From Microbacterium sp. cf332 (GTDB lineage Bacteria; Actinomycetota; Actinomycetes; Actinomycetales; Microbacteriaceae): 64,000 nt of DNA. The translations under genes were made by a program, and so were the position numbers. Positions within the stretch are counted from its first letter, which is position 1, and every line of letters starts with the position of its first letter. This document shows, piece after piece, positions 44,060 through 54,502 of the stretch. The notes under the pieces were generated by a model. It was not told the DNA's origin. It worked only from the letters and a program-made list of their open reading frames with translations, and did no database searches. Where the stretch lies: positions 186,414-250,413 of the forward strand of contig NZ_FNKN01000003.1 in the NCBI RefSeq assembly GCF_900102175.1. Reading direction: 5' to 3'.

Positions 44060-44716
44060 ATGGATCCGATCGACCCGCGCCGCTCCCGCTGGCGCGACCA
44101 TCTCGCCGATGCCCTCGACTTCGTCATGCCCGTCTGGTGCGCGTCGTGCGACGAGCCGGGGCGGATACTCTGCGCACGCTGCCTGGCGACCCTCCCGCAG
44201 CCGGAGTGCCGCCAGATCGACGGCCTCGACGTGTGGAGCGTCACGCGGTACGAAGCCGCGGCGGGGCGCATCGTCCGCGCGCTGAAGGAGGCGGGCACCA
44301 CGGGTCTCGCGCGGCCGCTCGGTGGAGCGCTGTCGCAGCTCCTCATCGGGGCAGGCTGGTGCGACCTGGAGCTGGTCCCGGTACCGACCTCTCGCGCGGG
44401 CCTGCGGCGCCGCGGCTATGCCGTTCCCGATCTGCTCGCGCGCCGCACCGGTGCGCCGGTGCGGCGGTTGTTGCGGCTGCAGCGGCGCGTGGCCGATCAA
44501 CGGCGTCTCGGTCGCGCAGACCGGCAGCGGAACGTCGCGGGATCGTTCGTCGCCCATCCCGGTGACGGCCCCGTCGTGGTGCTCGACGACGTCGTGACGA
44601 CCGGCGCGACGCTGCTCGAGGCGCGCCGTGCGTTGCGTGCCGCAGGCCGGGACGTGTTGGGTGCGGTGGTCGTCGCCGACACGCCGCGGCGGGTTTCCCC
44701 GGCGGTCGAAGAGTGA
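44060..44716 (+). CDS. ComF-family phosphoribosyltransferase-like protein
   Basis: 218 residues. A zinc-ribbon start (WCASCDEPGRILCARC, four cysteines) and the phosphoribosyltransferase loop VVVLDDVVTTGATLLEA near the C-terminus. VPVPTSRAGLRRRGYAVPDL is the ComF-specific block. In competent bacteria ComF helps DNA uptake; no other competence gene is in this window. GATCCT ends six bases before the ATG and there is no clear ribosome site. Confidence 0.92.
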   Translation: MDPIDPRRSRWRDHLADALDFVMPVWCASCDEPGRILCARCLATLPQPECRQIDGLDVWSVTRYEAAAGRIVRALKEAGTTGLARPLGGALSQLLIGAGWCDLELVPVPTSRAGLRRRGYAVPDLLARRTGAPVRRLLRLQRRVADQRRLGRADRQRNVAGSFVAHPGDGPVVVLDDVVTTGATLLEARRALRAAGRDVLGAVVVADTPRRVSPAVEE

Positions 44717-44741
44717 CAACCGGCGCGCTCGCCGCTAGCGT
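44713..44741 (+). promoter_or_regulatory. Candidate hpf promoter
   Basis: GTGACA (44713-44718) and TAGCGT (44736-44741) are 17 bases apart. The -35 overlaps the comF stop. Transcription would start near 44748, giving a leader of about 58 bases. Confidence 0.45.
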
Positions 44742-44763
44742 GGGGGAGACCAAGGCGAACGAA

Positions 44764-44800
44764 GGTCCGCCCTTGAACCGGGCGGACCGGAGCAAGGAGG
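44764..44800 (+). promoter_or_regulatory. Perfect hairpin next to the hpf ribosome-binding site
   Basis: GGTCCGCCC and GGGCGGACC (44764-44788) form a nine-pair stem with a seven-base loop, six bases before a full AAGGAGG (44795-44801). This is a 5' leader element; it could protect the message or control access of ribosomes. Confidence 0.5.
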
Positions 44801-44805
44801 TCAGG

Positions 44806-45468
44806 ATGGAAAACAGCATCGTCGGCGTCGGAGTCGGGATCACGGATCGCTTCCGCACGGTGGCTGAAGAGAAGTCCAGTCGGATCGAGACGCTCGCGCC
44901 CCGCGCGCAGAGTCTCGACATCAAGGTCACGCACCGCGCGTATCGAAACGGGCGCATGGATGACGAGACCGTTGAGCTGACCCTCACCGGAAAGGGACCG
45001 CTCGTCCGGGCCGAGGCCACGGACGGCGACAAGTTCGTCGCCCTCGACCTCGCGGTCGACAAGCTCGTCGAGCAGCTGCGGCGTGCGAAGGACAAGCGGG
45101 TGGACGCCCGCAACCATCCGCGCGGAGCCAAGCTCGACAAGGGCACGGGCTCCCTCGCGGGCATCGACGTGGAACCTGCCTCGGTCGAGGTGCTGCGGGC
45201 CGTCGCGACGGGCGAGGTGCCCGTCATCGGAGACCCGGCGGACGACGAGGACTACAGCCCCGTCGTCATCCGCACGAAGGAGTTCGGCGCCGAGTGGATG
45301 ACGGTCGAGGAGGCCGTCGACCGGATGGAGCTGGTCGGTCACGACTTCTTCCTCTTCATCAACGCGCGTACCGATCACCCGAGTGTCGTCTACCGCCGCA
45401 AGGGCTGGGACTACGGCGTCATCTCGCTGACCGCCGCCGCTCCGCCGGAGGCCGAGCTGGCGTCCTGA
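44806..45468 (+). CDS. hpf: Long-form ribosome hibernation promoting factor
   Basis: 220 residues. N-terminal S30AE domain (GVGVGITDRFRTVAEEKSSR through DLAVDKLVEQLRRAKDKR) which blocks the decoding site, a linker, and the C-terminal dimerisation domain VRTKE-type VIRTKEFGAEWMTVEEAV and HDFFLFINARTDHPSVVYRR, which joins two ribosomes into 100S. The long form is usual in Gram-positive bacteria. ATG chosen by AAGGAGG five bases upstream. Confidence 0.95.
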   Translation: MENSIVGVGVGITDRFRTVAEEKSSRIETLAPRAQSLDIKVTHRAYRNGRMDDETVELTLTGKGPLVRAEATDGDKFVALDLAVDKLVEQLRRAKDKRVDARNHPRGAKLDKGTGSLAGIDVEPASVEVLRAVATGEVPVIGDPADDEDYSPVVIRTKEFGAEWMTVEEAVDRMELVGHDFFLFINARTDHPSVVYRRKGWDYGVISLTAAAPPEAELAS

Positions 45469-45475
45469 CCTCGGA

Positions 45476-45518
45476 GACGACGGGGGCGGGTGTCGTGATG
45501 GCACCCGCCCCCGTCGTC
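45476..45518. terminator. Strong bidirectional terminator between hpf and the coiled-coil gene
   Basis: A perfect 17-pair inverted repeat (45476-45492 and 45502-45518) with a nine-base loop, eight bases after the hpf stop and 19 bases before the convergent stop. Confidence 0.85.
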
Positions 45519-45537
45519 CGTCTGCCGGTGTCGCGGT

Positions 45538-46869
45538 TCAGTCGAACATGCCGTCGAGCATGCTCCCGATCACGAGGCCCCCGAGAATGCCGCCGACCAT
45601 GTTCCCGCCGCCACCGCCGCCGCGGCCGCCCCAGCCGCCGCCGGGTCCTCCGGGTCCGCCCCAGCCGTCGTTGGGTCGTGAGCCGTCGATGTCGCGCTGA
45701 GCGAGCTGCAGCGCCTCGCCGGCGAGTGCGGCGCAGCGTCGTGCGTCGGCGAGCGCCTGCTCGCGATCGTCCTCGGCGATCGGTCCCGCCGGAGCGAGTC
45801 CGAAGCGCAGGCTCTCGGCCTCGGCGAGACGGGTCCGTGCATCGGCGCCGATCCAGCCGCGGTGGCCGGCGATCACGCTTCGGGCCACGGAGAGCTGCCG
45901 GTCGGCGTCGTCGATGGCGTGACGGACGTGGCTCTCCGGGGGGAGGGGGCGGGCGGCACGCTCACGGGCCGTGTCGACCGCGACGTCGAGTGCGGCGTTC
46001 TTCTCGCGGAGCATCGAGAGCTCGGCGAAGGGGTCGCCCTTCGAGCCGGCGGGGCTGACGCGGGTCAGGGCCTGCTGCAGCTCGGCCATCGCCGTCGTGA
46101 CGGCGGGGGTCTGCGGGGCGCTGCGGGCCACGACGAGGTCGTCGCGGGAGTCGGCGACGACGTCGGCGAGGGTGGACTGCGCCCGGAGCGCCTCGACCTC
46201 GAAGTCGTCGACCGCGTCGAGGAGGGTCCGCGCACGTCGCACGGCCTCCGTGGCGGTCTCGAGTGCGATGTTGGCCGGGCCGCGCTCGCCCGCCGCCCGG
46301 CGGCGCTCGGCGACATCCGCGCCGTGCTCCGCGAACTCGAGCAGTCCGGCAGCCTCGTCGGCGTTGCCGCCGACCCGGTTGAGGGCGTCCGGGTGGTAAC
46401 GACCCGAGACCCGCTCGATGACGGAGCGCGCCGGCTCGACCCGGTCTCGCAGAGCGACGACGTCGCTTCGGATGCCCGCGAGGATCTCGGGAGCGCGTCG
46501 GGCCCGCTCGATCGCCTCGGACAGCGCGGAGGTGCGGTCGTCGAGGAGATCCTGCGCCCACTCGCAGAGCTGCACGATGCGTGCGTTGCGTGTGCGCACC
46601 TCGTCCGGGGTGTCCGGGATCTCGTCGTGGTTGAGCTGCTTGAGGTGGAACGCCTCGCCCAGGTGGTGCCGGACCGCGGCGATCGCCTCGCGCAGCGACG
46701 CGGTGGCATCCTCGCCGAGCTCGGCCTCGGCGAAGATCATCTCGTCGCTCGTGACGCGCAGGCGCTCGTCGGCGGCGACGAGAGCCACGTCGGCCTCATG
46801 GGCGAGGTTCGCGGCCGCGTCGGCGACTTCCTGCTGTTCCCGCTTGCGTCTGCCCCAGAATCCAGCCAT
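45538..46869 (-). CDS. Coiled-coil protein with Gly-rich C-terminus (TPM-protein tail-like)
   Basis: 443 residues, almost wholly helical and rich in Ala, Arg, Glu and Asp from residue 5 to ~390, then a Gly/Trp/Pro run (GGWGGRGGGGGG) and the end MVGGILGGLVIGSMLDGMFD, which may be a weak amphipathic or membrane helix. The same helical-to-glycine tail closes actinobacterial TPM_phosphatase proteins, but no TPM domain, signal peptide or N-terminal helix exists here. Function unknown. TAGGAT ends six bases before the ATG (leaderless pattern). Confidence 0.8.
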   Translation of the reverse strand: MAGFWGRRKREQQEVADAAANLAHEADVALVAADERLRVTSDEMIFAEAELGEDATASLREAIAAVRHHLGEAFHLKQLNHDEIPDTPDEVRTRNARIVQLCEWAQDLLDDRTSALSEAIERARRAPEILAGIRSDVVALRDRVEPARSVIERVSGRYHPDALNRVGGNADEAAGLLEFAEHGADVAERRRAAGERGPANIALETATEAVRRARTLLDAVDDFEVEALRAQSTLADVVADSRDDLVVARSAPQTPAVTTAMAELQQALTRVSPAGSKGDPFAELSMLREKNAALDVAVDTARERAARPLPPESHVRHAIDDADRQLSVARSVIAGHRGWIGADARTRLAEAESLRFGLAPAGPIAEDDREQALADARRCAALAGEALQLAQRDIDGSRPNDGWGGPGGPGGGWGGRGGGGGGNMVGGILGGLVIGSMLDGMFD

Positions 46870-46988
46870 GTCACGATCCTAGGTCCGCGCCGGTCCGCTG
46901 CGGATGGCGGGGGCGCCCACTCGCAGGCGACGCCAAGGTCACGGGCCGATAACATGGCTCCATATGCCCGTGCGTACGCGCGGGCGCG

Positions 46989-47005
46989 GCCGACGTGGCG
47001 TCGGC
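46989..47005 (+). promoter_or_regulatory. Hairpin in the secA leader
   Basis: GCCGACG-TGG-CGTCGGC is a perfect seven-pair stem with a three-base loop, 24 bases before the secA start. TAACAT at 46950-46955 is a possible -10 upstream of it. Confidence 0.35.
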
Positions 47006-47029
47006 GCACCCGATAGATGGAGATACGCC

Positions 47030-49816
<2,787 letters not shown>

Positions 49817-49820
49817 CCTC

Positions 49821-49856
49821 CCGAGCGGGCCACGCATCGTCGATCGGCCCGCTCGG
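49821..49856 (+). terminator. secA terminator hairpin
   Basis: CCGAGCGGGCC and GGCCCGCTCGG form a perfect 11-pair stem with a 14-base loop, starting five bases after the secA stop. Confidence 0.7.
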
Positions 49857-49864
49857 CCCCCCGA

Positions 49865-49870
49865 TATCCT
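49865..49870 (+). promoter_or_regulatory. Candidate -10 (TATCCT) for leaderless aminotransferase gene
   Basis: TATCCT ends six bases before ATG 49877 and just beyond the secA terminator. Confidence 0.45.
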
Positions 49871-49876
49871 GATCGG

Positions 49877-51100
49877 ATGAAGCGCCGTACCCTCGACCAG
49901 TCATCCAAGCTCAAGGACGTCCTCTACGAGATCCGTGGCAGCGCCCTGGCCGAGGCCGACCGTCTCGAGGCCGACGGACACCGGGTGCTGAAGCTGAACA
50001 CCGGCAACCCCGCGATCTTCGGATTCGAGGCGCCGTTCCAGATCGTGCGCGACATGATCGAATCGGTGCCGCACGCCCACGGCTACAGCGACAGCCGCGG
50101 CATCCTCTCCGCGCGACGTGCCGTCGTCTCGCGCTATGAGCAGGTGCCCGGGTTCCCGCACGTCGACCCCGACGACGTGTATCTCGGCAACGGTGTCTCC
50201 GAACTCATCACCATGACGATGCAGTCGCTCCTCGACGAGGGCGACGAGGTGCTCATCCCCGCCCCCGACTATCCGCTGTGGACGGCCATGACGAGCCTCG
50301 GGGGCGGCAAGCCCGTGCACTACCTGTGCGACGCGACCCAGGGCTGGGAGCCCGACCTCGACGACATCCGGTCGAAGGTGACGCCGCAGACCAAGGCCAT
50401 CGTCGTCATCAACCCGAACAACCCGACGGGGGCGGTCTACAGCCGCGAGGTGCTCGAGGGCATCGTCGAGATCGCGCGCGAGCACTCCCTGCTGCTCCTC
50501 TCCGACGAGATCTACGACCGCATCCTGTACGACGGGGCCACCCACATCCCGCTCGCGACGCTCGCTCCCGATCTGCTCTGCCTGACCTTCAACGGCCTCT
50601 CCAAGACCTACCGCGTCGCGGGATACCGGTCGGGGTGGCTCGTGATCACGGGACCGAAGGCGCACGCCAAGGGCTTCCTCGAAGGCATCCAGCTGCTCGC
50701 CTCGACGCGCCTGTGCCCGAACGTCCCGGCGCAGTACGCCGTGCAGGCGGCGCTGTCGGGGGTGCAGTCGATCGAGGCGCTCATCGCCCCGACGGGTCGG
50801 CTCCACGAGCAGCGGGATGCCGCATGGAAGGGGCTCGAGAGCATCCCCGGCGTCACCTGCCACAAGCCCGAGGGCGCGCTCTACGCTTTTCCGCGGCTCG
50901 ACCCCGAGGTGTACGACATCCACGACGACGGCAAGCTGGTCTACGACTTCCTGGTCGCGGAGCACGTGCTGCTGGTGCAGGGCACCGGCTTCAACTGGCC
51001 CGACCCGGATCACCTCCGCATCGTGACGCTGCCCGAGGCCCGCGTGCTCACCGAGGCGATCGAGCGGCTGGGCAACTTCCTGTCGTCGTACAAGCAGTAG
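49877..51100 (+). CDS. PLP-dependent aminotransferase (alanine aminotransferase AlaA-like)
   Basis: 407-residue fold-type I enzyme. PLP lysine Lys243 in NGLSKTYRVAGYRSGW, the Asp/Tyr pair LLLLSDEIYDRILYDG, the binding block VINPNNPTGAVYS and the C-terminal Arg of PDHLRIVTLP. The start SSKLKDVLYEIRGSALAEAD is typical of the AlaA/YfbQ subgroup, which makes alanine from pyruvate and glutamate; other small-amino-acid activities cannot be excluded. Leaderless by promoter position. Confidence 0.9.
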   Translation: MKRRTLDQSSKLKDVLYEIRGSALAEADRLEADGHRVLKLNTGNPAIFGFEAPFQIVRDMIESVPHAHGYSDSRGILSARRAVVSRYEQVPGFPHVDPDDVYLGNGVSELITMTMQSLLDEGDEVLIPAPDYPLWTAMTSLGGGKPVHYLCDATQGWEPDLDDIRSKVTPQTKAIVVINPNNPTGAVYSREVLEGIVEIAREHSLLLLSDEIYDRILYDGATHIPLATLAPDLLCLTFNGLSKTYRVAGYRSGWLVITGPKAHAKGFLEGIQLLASTRLCPNVPAQYAVQAALSGVQSIEALIAPTGRLHEQRDAAWKGLESIPGVTCHKPEGALYAFPRLDPEVYDIHDDGKLVYDFLVAEHVLLVQGTGFNWPDPDHLRIVTLPEARVLTEAIERLGNFLSSYKQ

Positions 51101-51118
51101 CGCGCGACGACGGCGCCG

Positions 51119-51559
51119 TCACAGCAGCGCGAGCGACGTCGCACGCCACCGGCCGTCGAGTCCCTCGAGGCGCATGGCGACGGCGCGGGTGCGGTGCGGG
51201 GTGGTCACGACGACCGTCGCCTCGACGACGCCGTCCGCGGGCTCGCACAGCCGGACCGTGACGATCGAGTGCACCGGTCGTGACGGCGTCACCTGACGTG
51301 CGCTGCGCGCGCGGGCTGCGAGGTTGCTGCGCGTCACCAGCGCGCGGAAGGCGTCCTCGCTGAGCCACCGTGCGAGCTGCTCGACCTCGCGCACGCCGGC
51401 GAGGACCTCGAGCACACCACGGGTCAGGTTGCGTACGAGCGGCTCGGGATCGGGAAGGTCGGCGGTGGCCGTCGGCTGCGGTGCGAAGTACTCGGCGACG
51501 TCGAGCGAGGAACCGATACGGGGGTACCTGCGGGGGTGGTCGGCGCTCAGAGATGTCAT
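51119..51559 (-). CDS. Rv3235-family (DUF6459) protein
   Basis: 146 residues, a small alpha+beta protein. EPLVRNLTRGVLEVLAGVRE and ARWLSEDAFRALVTRSNLAA resemble the conserved regions of the actinobacterial Rv3235 family near secA. No catalytic motif is visible. ATG 51559 fits AGGAGG eight bases upstream; the GTG nine bases earlier overlaps that site. Function unknown. Confidence 0.8.
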   Translation of the reverse strand: MTSLSADHPRRYPRIGSSLDVAEYFAPQPTATADLPDPEPLVRNLTRGVLEVLAGVREVEQLARWLSEDAFRALVTRSNLAARARSARQVTPSRPVHSIVTVRLCEPADGVVEATVVVTTPHRTRAVAMRLEGLDGRWRATSLALL

Positions 51560-51680
51560 CGCACGCACCTCCTCTCATCGGGGTCCAGTGATGCCGATGA
51601 GTACAGCACACTGCCGGATATGGCCGGATGAGAATCCTCCAACCTGTGGACAGTGCCCCCGGGCACGCCCATGCGCCCGC

Positions 51681-51686
51681 TAGCCT
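51681..51686 (+). promoter_or_regulatory. Candidate -10 (TAGCCT) for leaderless gene at 51693
   Basis: TAGCCT ends six bases before the GTG at 51693, which supports this start. Confidence 0.45.
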
Positions 51687-51692
51687 CGCCGC

Positions 51693-52274
51693 GTGCGATG
51701 GCAGCGGTTCTTCGAGGATCTCGAACTCCAGCTCGACTCCGAGTGGGAGGCCGAGCGTGCGGCGCTCGACACCGAGGCCGAACGACTGCGTTTGTCGCGG
51801 CTCGGCCTGCGCGAACGTCTCGTCGGTCTGATCGGAGACGACCTAGCGCTGGAAGTCCGCGCACCGGAGCCCGTGCGCGGCCGGCTGACCGGGGTGGGAG
51901 CCGATTGGGCGAGTCTCGACGTCGGCGACCGGCGCGGCGCGGCCATCGTGCCGATCCCGGCGGTCGACGCCATCATCGCGGCCGAGCCCGATCTCCTGCG
52001 CAGCGCTCGTCCCGCCGGAGCGCGGACCGGACTGTCCGATCGTATGGGCCTCGGCTTCGTCCTCCGCGACCTCGCTCGCCGCCGGATCGGTGTCCGCCTC
52101 GTCTGCGACGCGGGGCGGAGCTGGAGCGGCACGATCGACCGTGCCGGCGCCGACCATCTCGATCTCGCCGTGCACGAGGCCGGGGAGCCCCGGCGGGCGG
52201 CCGCGGTGACCGGCCACTGCCTGGTCGCCTTCTCCGCGATCCACGTGGTCCAGCTACGGGGCGAGGGCGCGTGA
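51693..52274 (+). CDS. Conserved hypothetical protein
   Basis: 193 residues, soluble. An N-terminal amphipathic helix (WQRFFEDLELQLDSEWEAER) is followed by two similar beta-rich segments: RGRLTGVGADWASLDVGDRR and SGTIDRAGADHLDLAVHEAG. The repeat G.....GADW/H..L.V is reminiscent of an Sm-like or PRC-barrel fold, but I do not recognise the family. It ends four bases before the convergent HTH gene. Leaderless by promoter position. Confidence 0.75.
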   Translation: MRWQRFFEDLELQLDSEWEAERAALDTEAERLRLSRLGLRERLVGLIGDDLALEVRAPEPVRGRLTGVGADWASLDVGDRRGAAIVPIPAVDAIIAAEPDLLRSARPAGARTGLSDRMGLGFVLRDLARRRIGVRLVCDAGRSWSGTIDRAGADHLDLAVHEAGEPRRAAAVTGHCLVAFSAIHVVQLRGEGA

Positions 52275-52278
52275 ACCT

Positions 52279-52551
52279 TCAGTCGCCGCGCTCGCGGCGG
52301 GACCACAGCTCGGGGAAGCTCGCGACCTGGGACTGCTGCCACAGGGCGGCCCGCCGGGCGTCCTCGACCTGCGCGTCGAGGTAGTCCTCCACGCTCGCGC
52401 CCTCGATACGCCAGCGGGCGGGAGTCCCGACTTTCGCTCCGACCAATCGTCCCTCGCCGACGAGGGCGATCACCTCGTCGACCTCGATCTGCAGCATCTC
52501 GGCGACCTGAGAGGGGAGGAGGAAGCACGCGCGGTCGGATGGGGCGGGCAT
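52279..52551 (-). CDS. Small helix-turn-helix (MerR/excisionase-like) protein
   Basis: 90 residues. FLLPSQVAEMLQIEVDEVIA is the recognition-type HTH and LVGAKVGTPARWRIEGASVE the wing, as in BldC or excisionase-type proteins. The acidic tail (ASVEDYLDAQVEDARR) is helical. Kept in Actinobacteria in this neighbourhood, so a chromosomal regulator is more likely than a mobile-element excisionase. CATAAT ends six bases before the ATG. Confidence 0.8.
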   Translation of the reverse strand: MPAPSDRACFLLPSQVAEMLQIEVDEVIALVGEGRLVGAKVGTPARWRIEGASVEDYLDAQVEDARRAALWQQSQVASFPELWSRRERGD

Positions 52552-52649
52552 GGGGACATTATGCGCTGGAGCGCCCTCATCCGATCGGGGCTTGACACCC
52601 CTGTGGACAACGACGGACGTGCCCCGATCGGTTCGACCAGCATGAGGTC

Positions 52650-53273
52650 ATGTTCGCTCGTTCCGCCTTCCGTCGTCGATTCGCCCGGGCCGATCTCCGG
52701 GTCGCCATCGGGGCGGTGCTCGTCCTGGTCTCCGTCGCCGGGGTCTGGCTGGTCGTCGCCGAGGCTCGGCAGACCTCACCCGTCTTGAGCGCGGCCCGGA
52801 CCATCATCGTCGGCGAGCCGATCGATGCGGCCGATCTGCGGGTCGTCGACGTCGTGCTGGGACCCGCCGACGAGGTCTACGCGGCTCCGGGGAGCCTCGC
52901 AGTGGGCGCCGTGGCGACGCGGACGGTCCCCACCGGCGAGCTTCTGCCGCTCAGTGCAGTCGCTGAACCGGGCGATATCGACGTCACGACCGTCGTGGTC
53001 CAGACGGCCGGCGCGGTGCCGGGCTCGGTCTCGGCGGGTACCCGCGTCGAGGTGTGGAGCGCCCCGCAGACCGATCGCGGGGTCTTCGGCGATCCCCGCG
53101 TCCTCGTCCGGGATGCAACCGTCCGCGCGATCCAGAGCGGCGAGGGACTCATGGCACAGCGGGCGGCAGCCGTCGAGCTCGCGGTATCGCGCGCAGACGT
53201 CGCGGCGGTCCTCGCAGCCGTCAGCGCGGGCGACGCGGTCTCCGTGGTCGCGACCGGCCCGGGGCCGCGCTGA
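52650..53273 (+). CDS. SAF-domain membrane-anchored protein (CpaB-like)
   Basis: 207 residues. One N-terminal helix (AIGAVLVLVSVAGVWLVVAEA) and an extracytoplasmic SAF fold: SAARTIIVGEPIDAADLRVV and ATRTVPTGELLPLSA. CpaB/RcpC proteins belong to Flp/Tad pilus assembly, but no pilin, TadA or secretin is in the window. The stop overlaps the start of a CpaE-like ATPase (TGATG), so the two are a unit. Confidence 0.85.
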   Translation: MFARSAFRRRFARADLRVAIGAVLVLVSVAGVWLVVAEARQTSPVLSAARTIIVGEPIDAADLRVVDVVLGPADEVYAAPGSLAVGAVATRTVPTGELLPLSAVAEPGDIDVTTVVVQTAGAVPGSVSAGTRVEVWSAPQTDRGVFGDPRVLVRDATVRAIQSGEGLMAQRAAAVELAVSRADVAAVLAAVSAGDAVSVVATGPGPR

Positions 53274-54493
53274 TGCGGGTCGTCGTCGCGCTGCCCGACG
53301 CGGTCCGCGTCGTCGACCGACTCCGCGCGGGCGGGCACGGCGGGGTTCGGGGCCTCACGCGCGACGAGCTCGAGGCCGCCGCCGGCGCGGCGGAGTCCGA
53401 CGCGCCTTTCGCCGCAGCGGATGTCCTCATCGTGGCGGCCTCGCGGGCGTGGCTCACCGGTTCGGTCGTCGCGCTCTGCGACAGGACCGGCACGCGGATC
53501 GTCGCCTGGAGCGCGAGCGCAGACGAGCGGCGCGCGGCCGAGAGGCTCGGCGTCGCCGTCGTCGACGCCGGCACCGATCCGCTGGAGGCCGTCCACGCAC
53601 TGCCCTCGTCCGCGCCGATCGAGGTCACGCGGGGCCGCGTCATCGTCGTCTGGGGTGCGGCGGGTGCGCCGGGGCGCACGACCCTCGCGATCGAGCTCGC
53701 GCGCGAGCTGGGCCGGGGTGACCGGGGCGTGGCTCTCGCCGACGCCGACACCCACGCCCCGGCTGTGGCGGTCGCGCTCGGCATCCCCGACGAGGGCCCC
53801 GGCCTCGCCGGCGCCTGCCGTCGGGCCGCGAGGGACGAGCTCACCGCCGCGGAGCTCGCGCGGATCGCCGAGCCGGCAGGCGGTTTCGACGTGCTCGCGG
53901 GCATCAACCGTGTCGCCCGCTGGCCGGAGGTGGCAGCACCGCGGCTGCAGCGCGTGCTCGAGATCGGCCGGCTCTGGGTCGATGATCTGGTGGTCGATGT
54001 GGCGGCATCCCTGGAGCGGGACGAGGAGATCGTCAGCGATCTGGACGGACCGCGTCGGAACGCCGCGACGATCGCCGCACTCGAGGCCGCCGACATGGTC
54101 GTCGCCGTCACCGCCGCCGATCCCGTCGCCCTCGCGAGGTTCCTCAAGACATACCCCGATCTGCGTGCCGTCGTCGGCTCGACCCCGGTGCACGTCGTCG
54201 TCAACAAGCTGCGGGCCGGCGCCCTCGGCATCGACGCTCGGGGGCAGATCCGGCGGAGCCTCGAGCGCTACGCGGGTGTCGAGCGGTGCTGGTTCGTCCC
54301 CTGCGACCCGCGCGCGACGGATGCGGCACTCCTCGCTGCGCGGCCCGTGGGCGAGGGCAACGGCCGCGGCGCGATCCCCGCGGCCGTCCGGCGGCTGGTC
54401 GGCGAGGCGGTGTCGCCGCCGGAGCCGCGGGCGCGCGGACGACGGCGCGATCGCGATGTCGTGGGAGCCGCGGGCGTCCGATCGGCCCCCTAG
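53273..54493 (+). CDS. P-loop ATPase (CpaE/MinD-like) with altered Walker A
   Basis: 406 residues. A receiver-like N-terminal half (ADVLIVAASRAWLTGSVVALC) and a MinD/ParA-type half with the Walker A region GAAGAPGRTT (residues 128-137). The usual KGGxGKT has lost its first lysine and the invariant P-loop lysine reads Arg135. LADADTHAPAVAVALGIPDEG is the A' motif. CpaE/TadZ proteins place pili or secretion machines; the protein partner here is the SAF protein. ATP hydrolysis may be impaired. Confidence 0.82.
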   Translation: MRVVVALPDAVRVVDRLRAGGHGGVRGLTRDELEAAAGAAESDAPFAAADVLIVAASRAWLTGSVVALCDRTGTRIVAWSASADERRAAERLGVAVVDAGTDPLEAVHALPSSAPIEVTRGRVIVVWGAAGAPGRTTLAIELARELGRGDRGVALADADTHAPAVAVALGIPDEGPGLAGACRRAARDELTAAELARIAEPAGGFDVLAGINRVARWPEVAAPRLQRVLEIGRLWVDDLVVDVAASLERDEEIVSDLDGPRRNAATIAALEAADMVVAVTAADPVALARFLKTYPDLRAVVGSTPVHVVVNKLRAGALGIDARGQIRRSLERYAGVERCWFVPCDPRATDAALLAARPVGEGNGRGAIPAAVRRLVGEAVSPPEPRARGRRRDRDVVGAAGVRSAP

Positions 54494-54496
54494 TCT
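54491..54496 (+). promoter_or_regulatory. Candidate -10 (TAGTCT) for leaderless pdtaS
   Basis: TAGTCT ends six bases before the GTG at 54503 and overlaps the end of the preceding gene. Confidence 0.45.
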
Positions 54497-54502
54497 GGGA
54501 TG

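Noticed and set aside
44060..44716. ComF as evidence for natural competence
   Set aside because: comF is part of a conserved core block; no ComEA, ComEC or DprA gene is visible in this window.
52279..52551. Excisionase of a mobile element
   Set aside because: There is no integrase, attachment repeat or change of composition around it, and the neighbourhood is chromosomal core.
52592..52597. A perfect TTGACA that looks like a -35 before the SAF gene
   Set aside because: No hexamer close to TANNNT occurs 16-19 bases downstream, so I cannot support a promoter.
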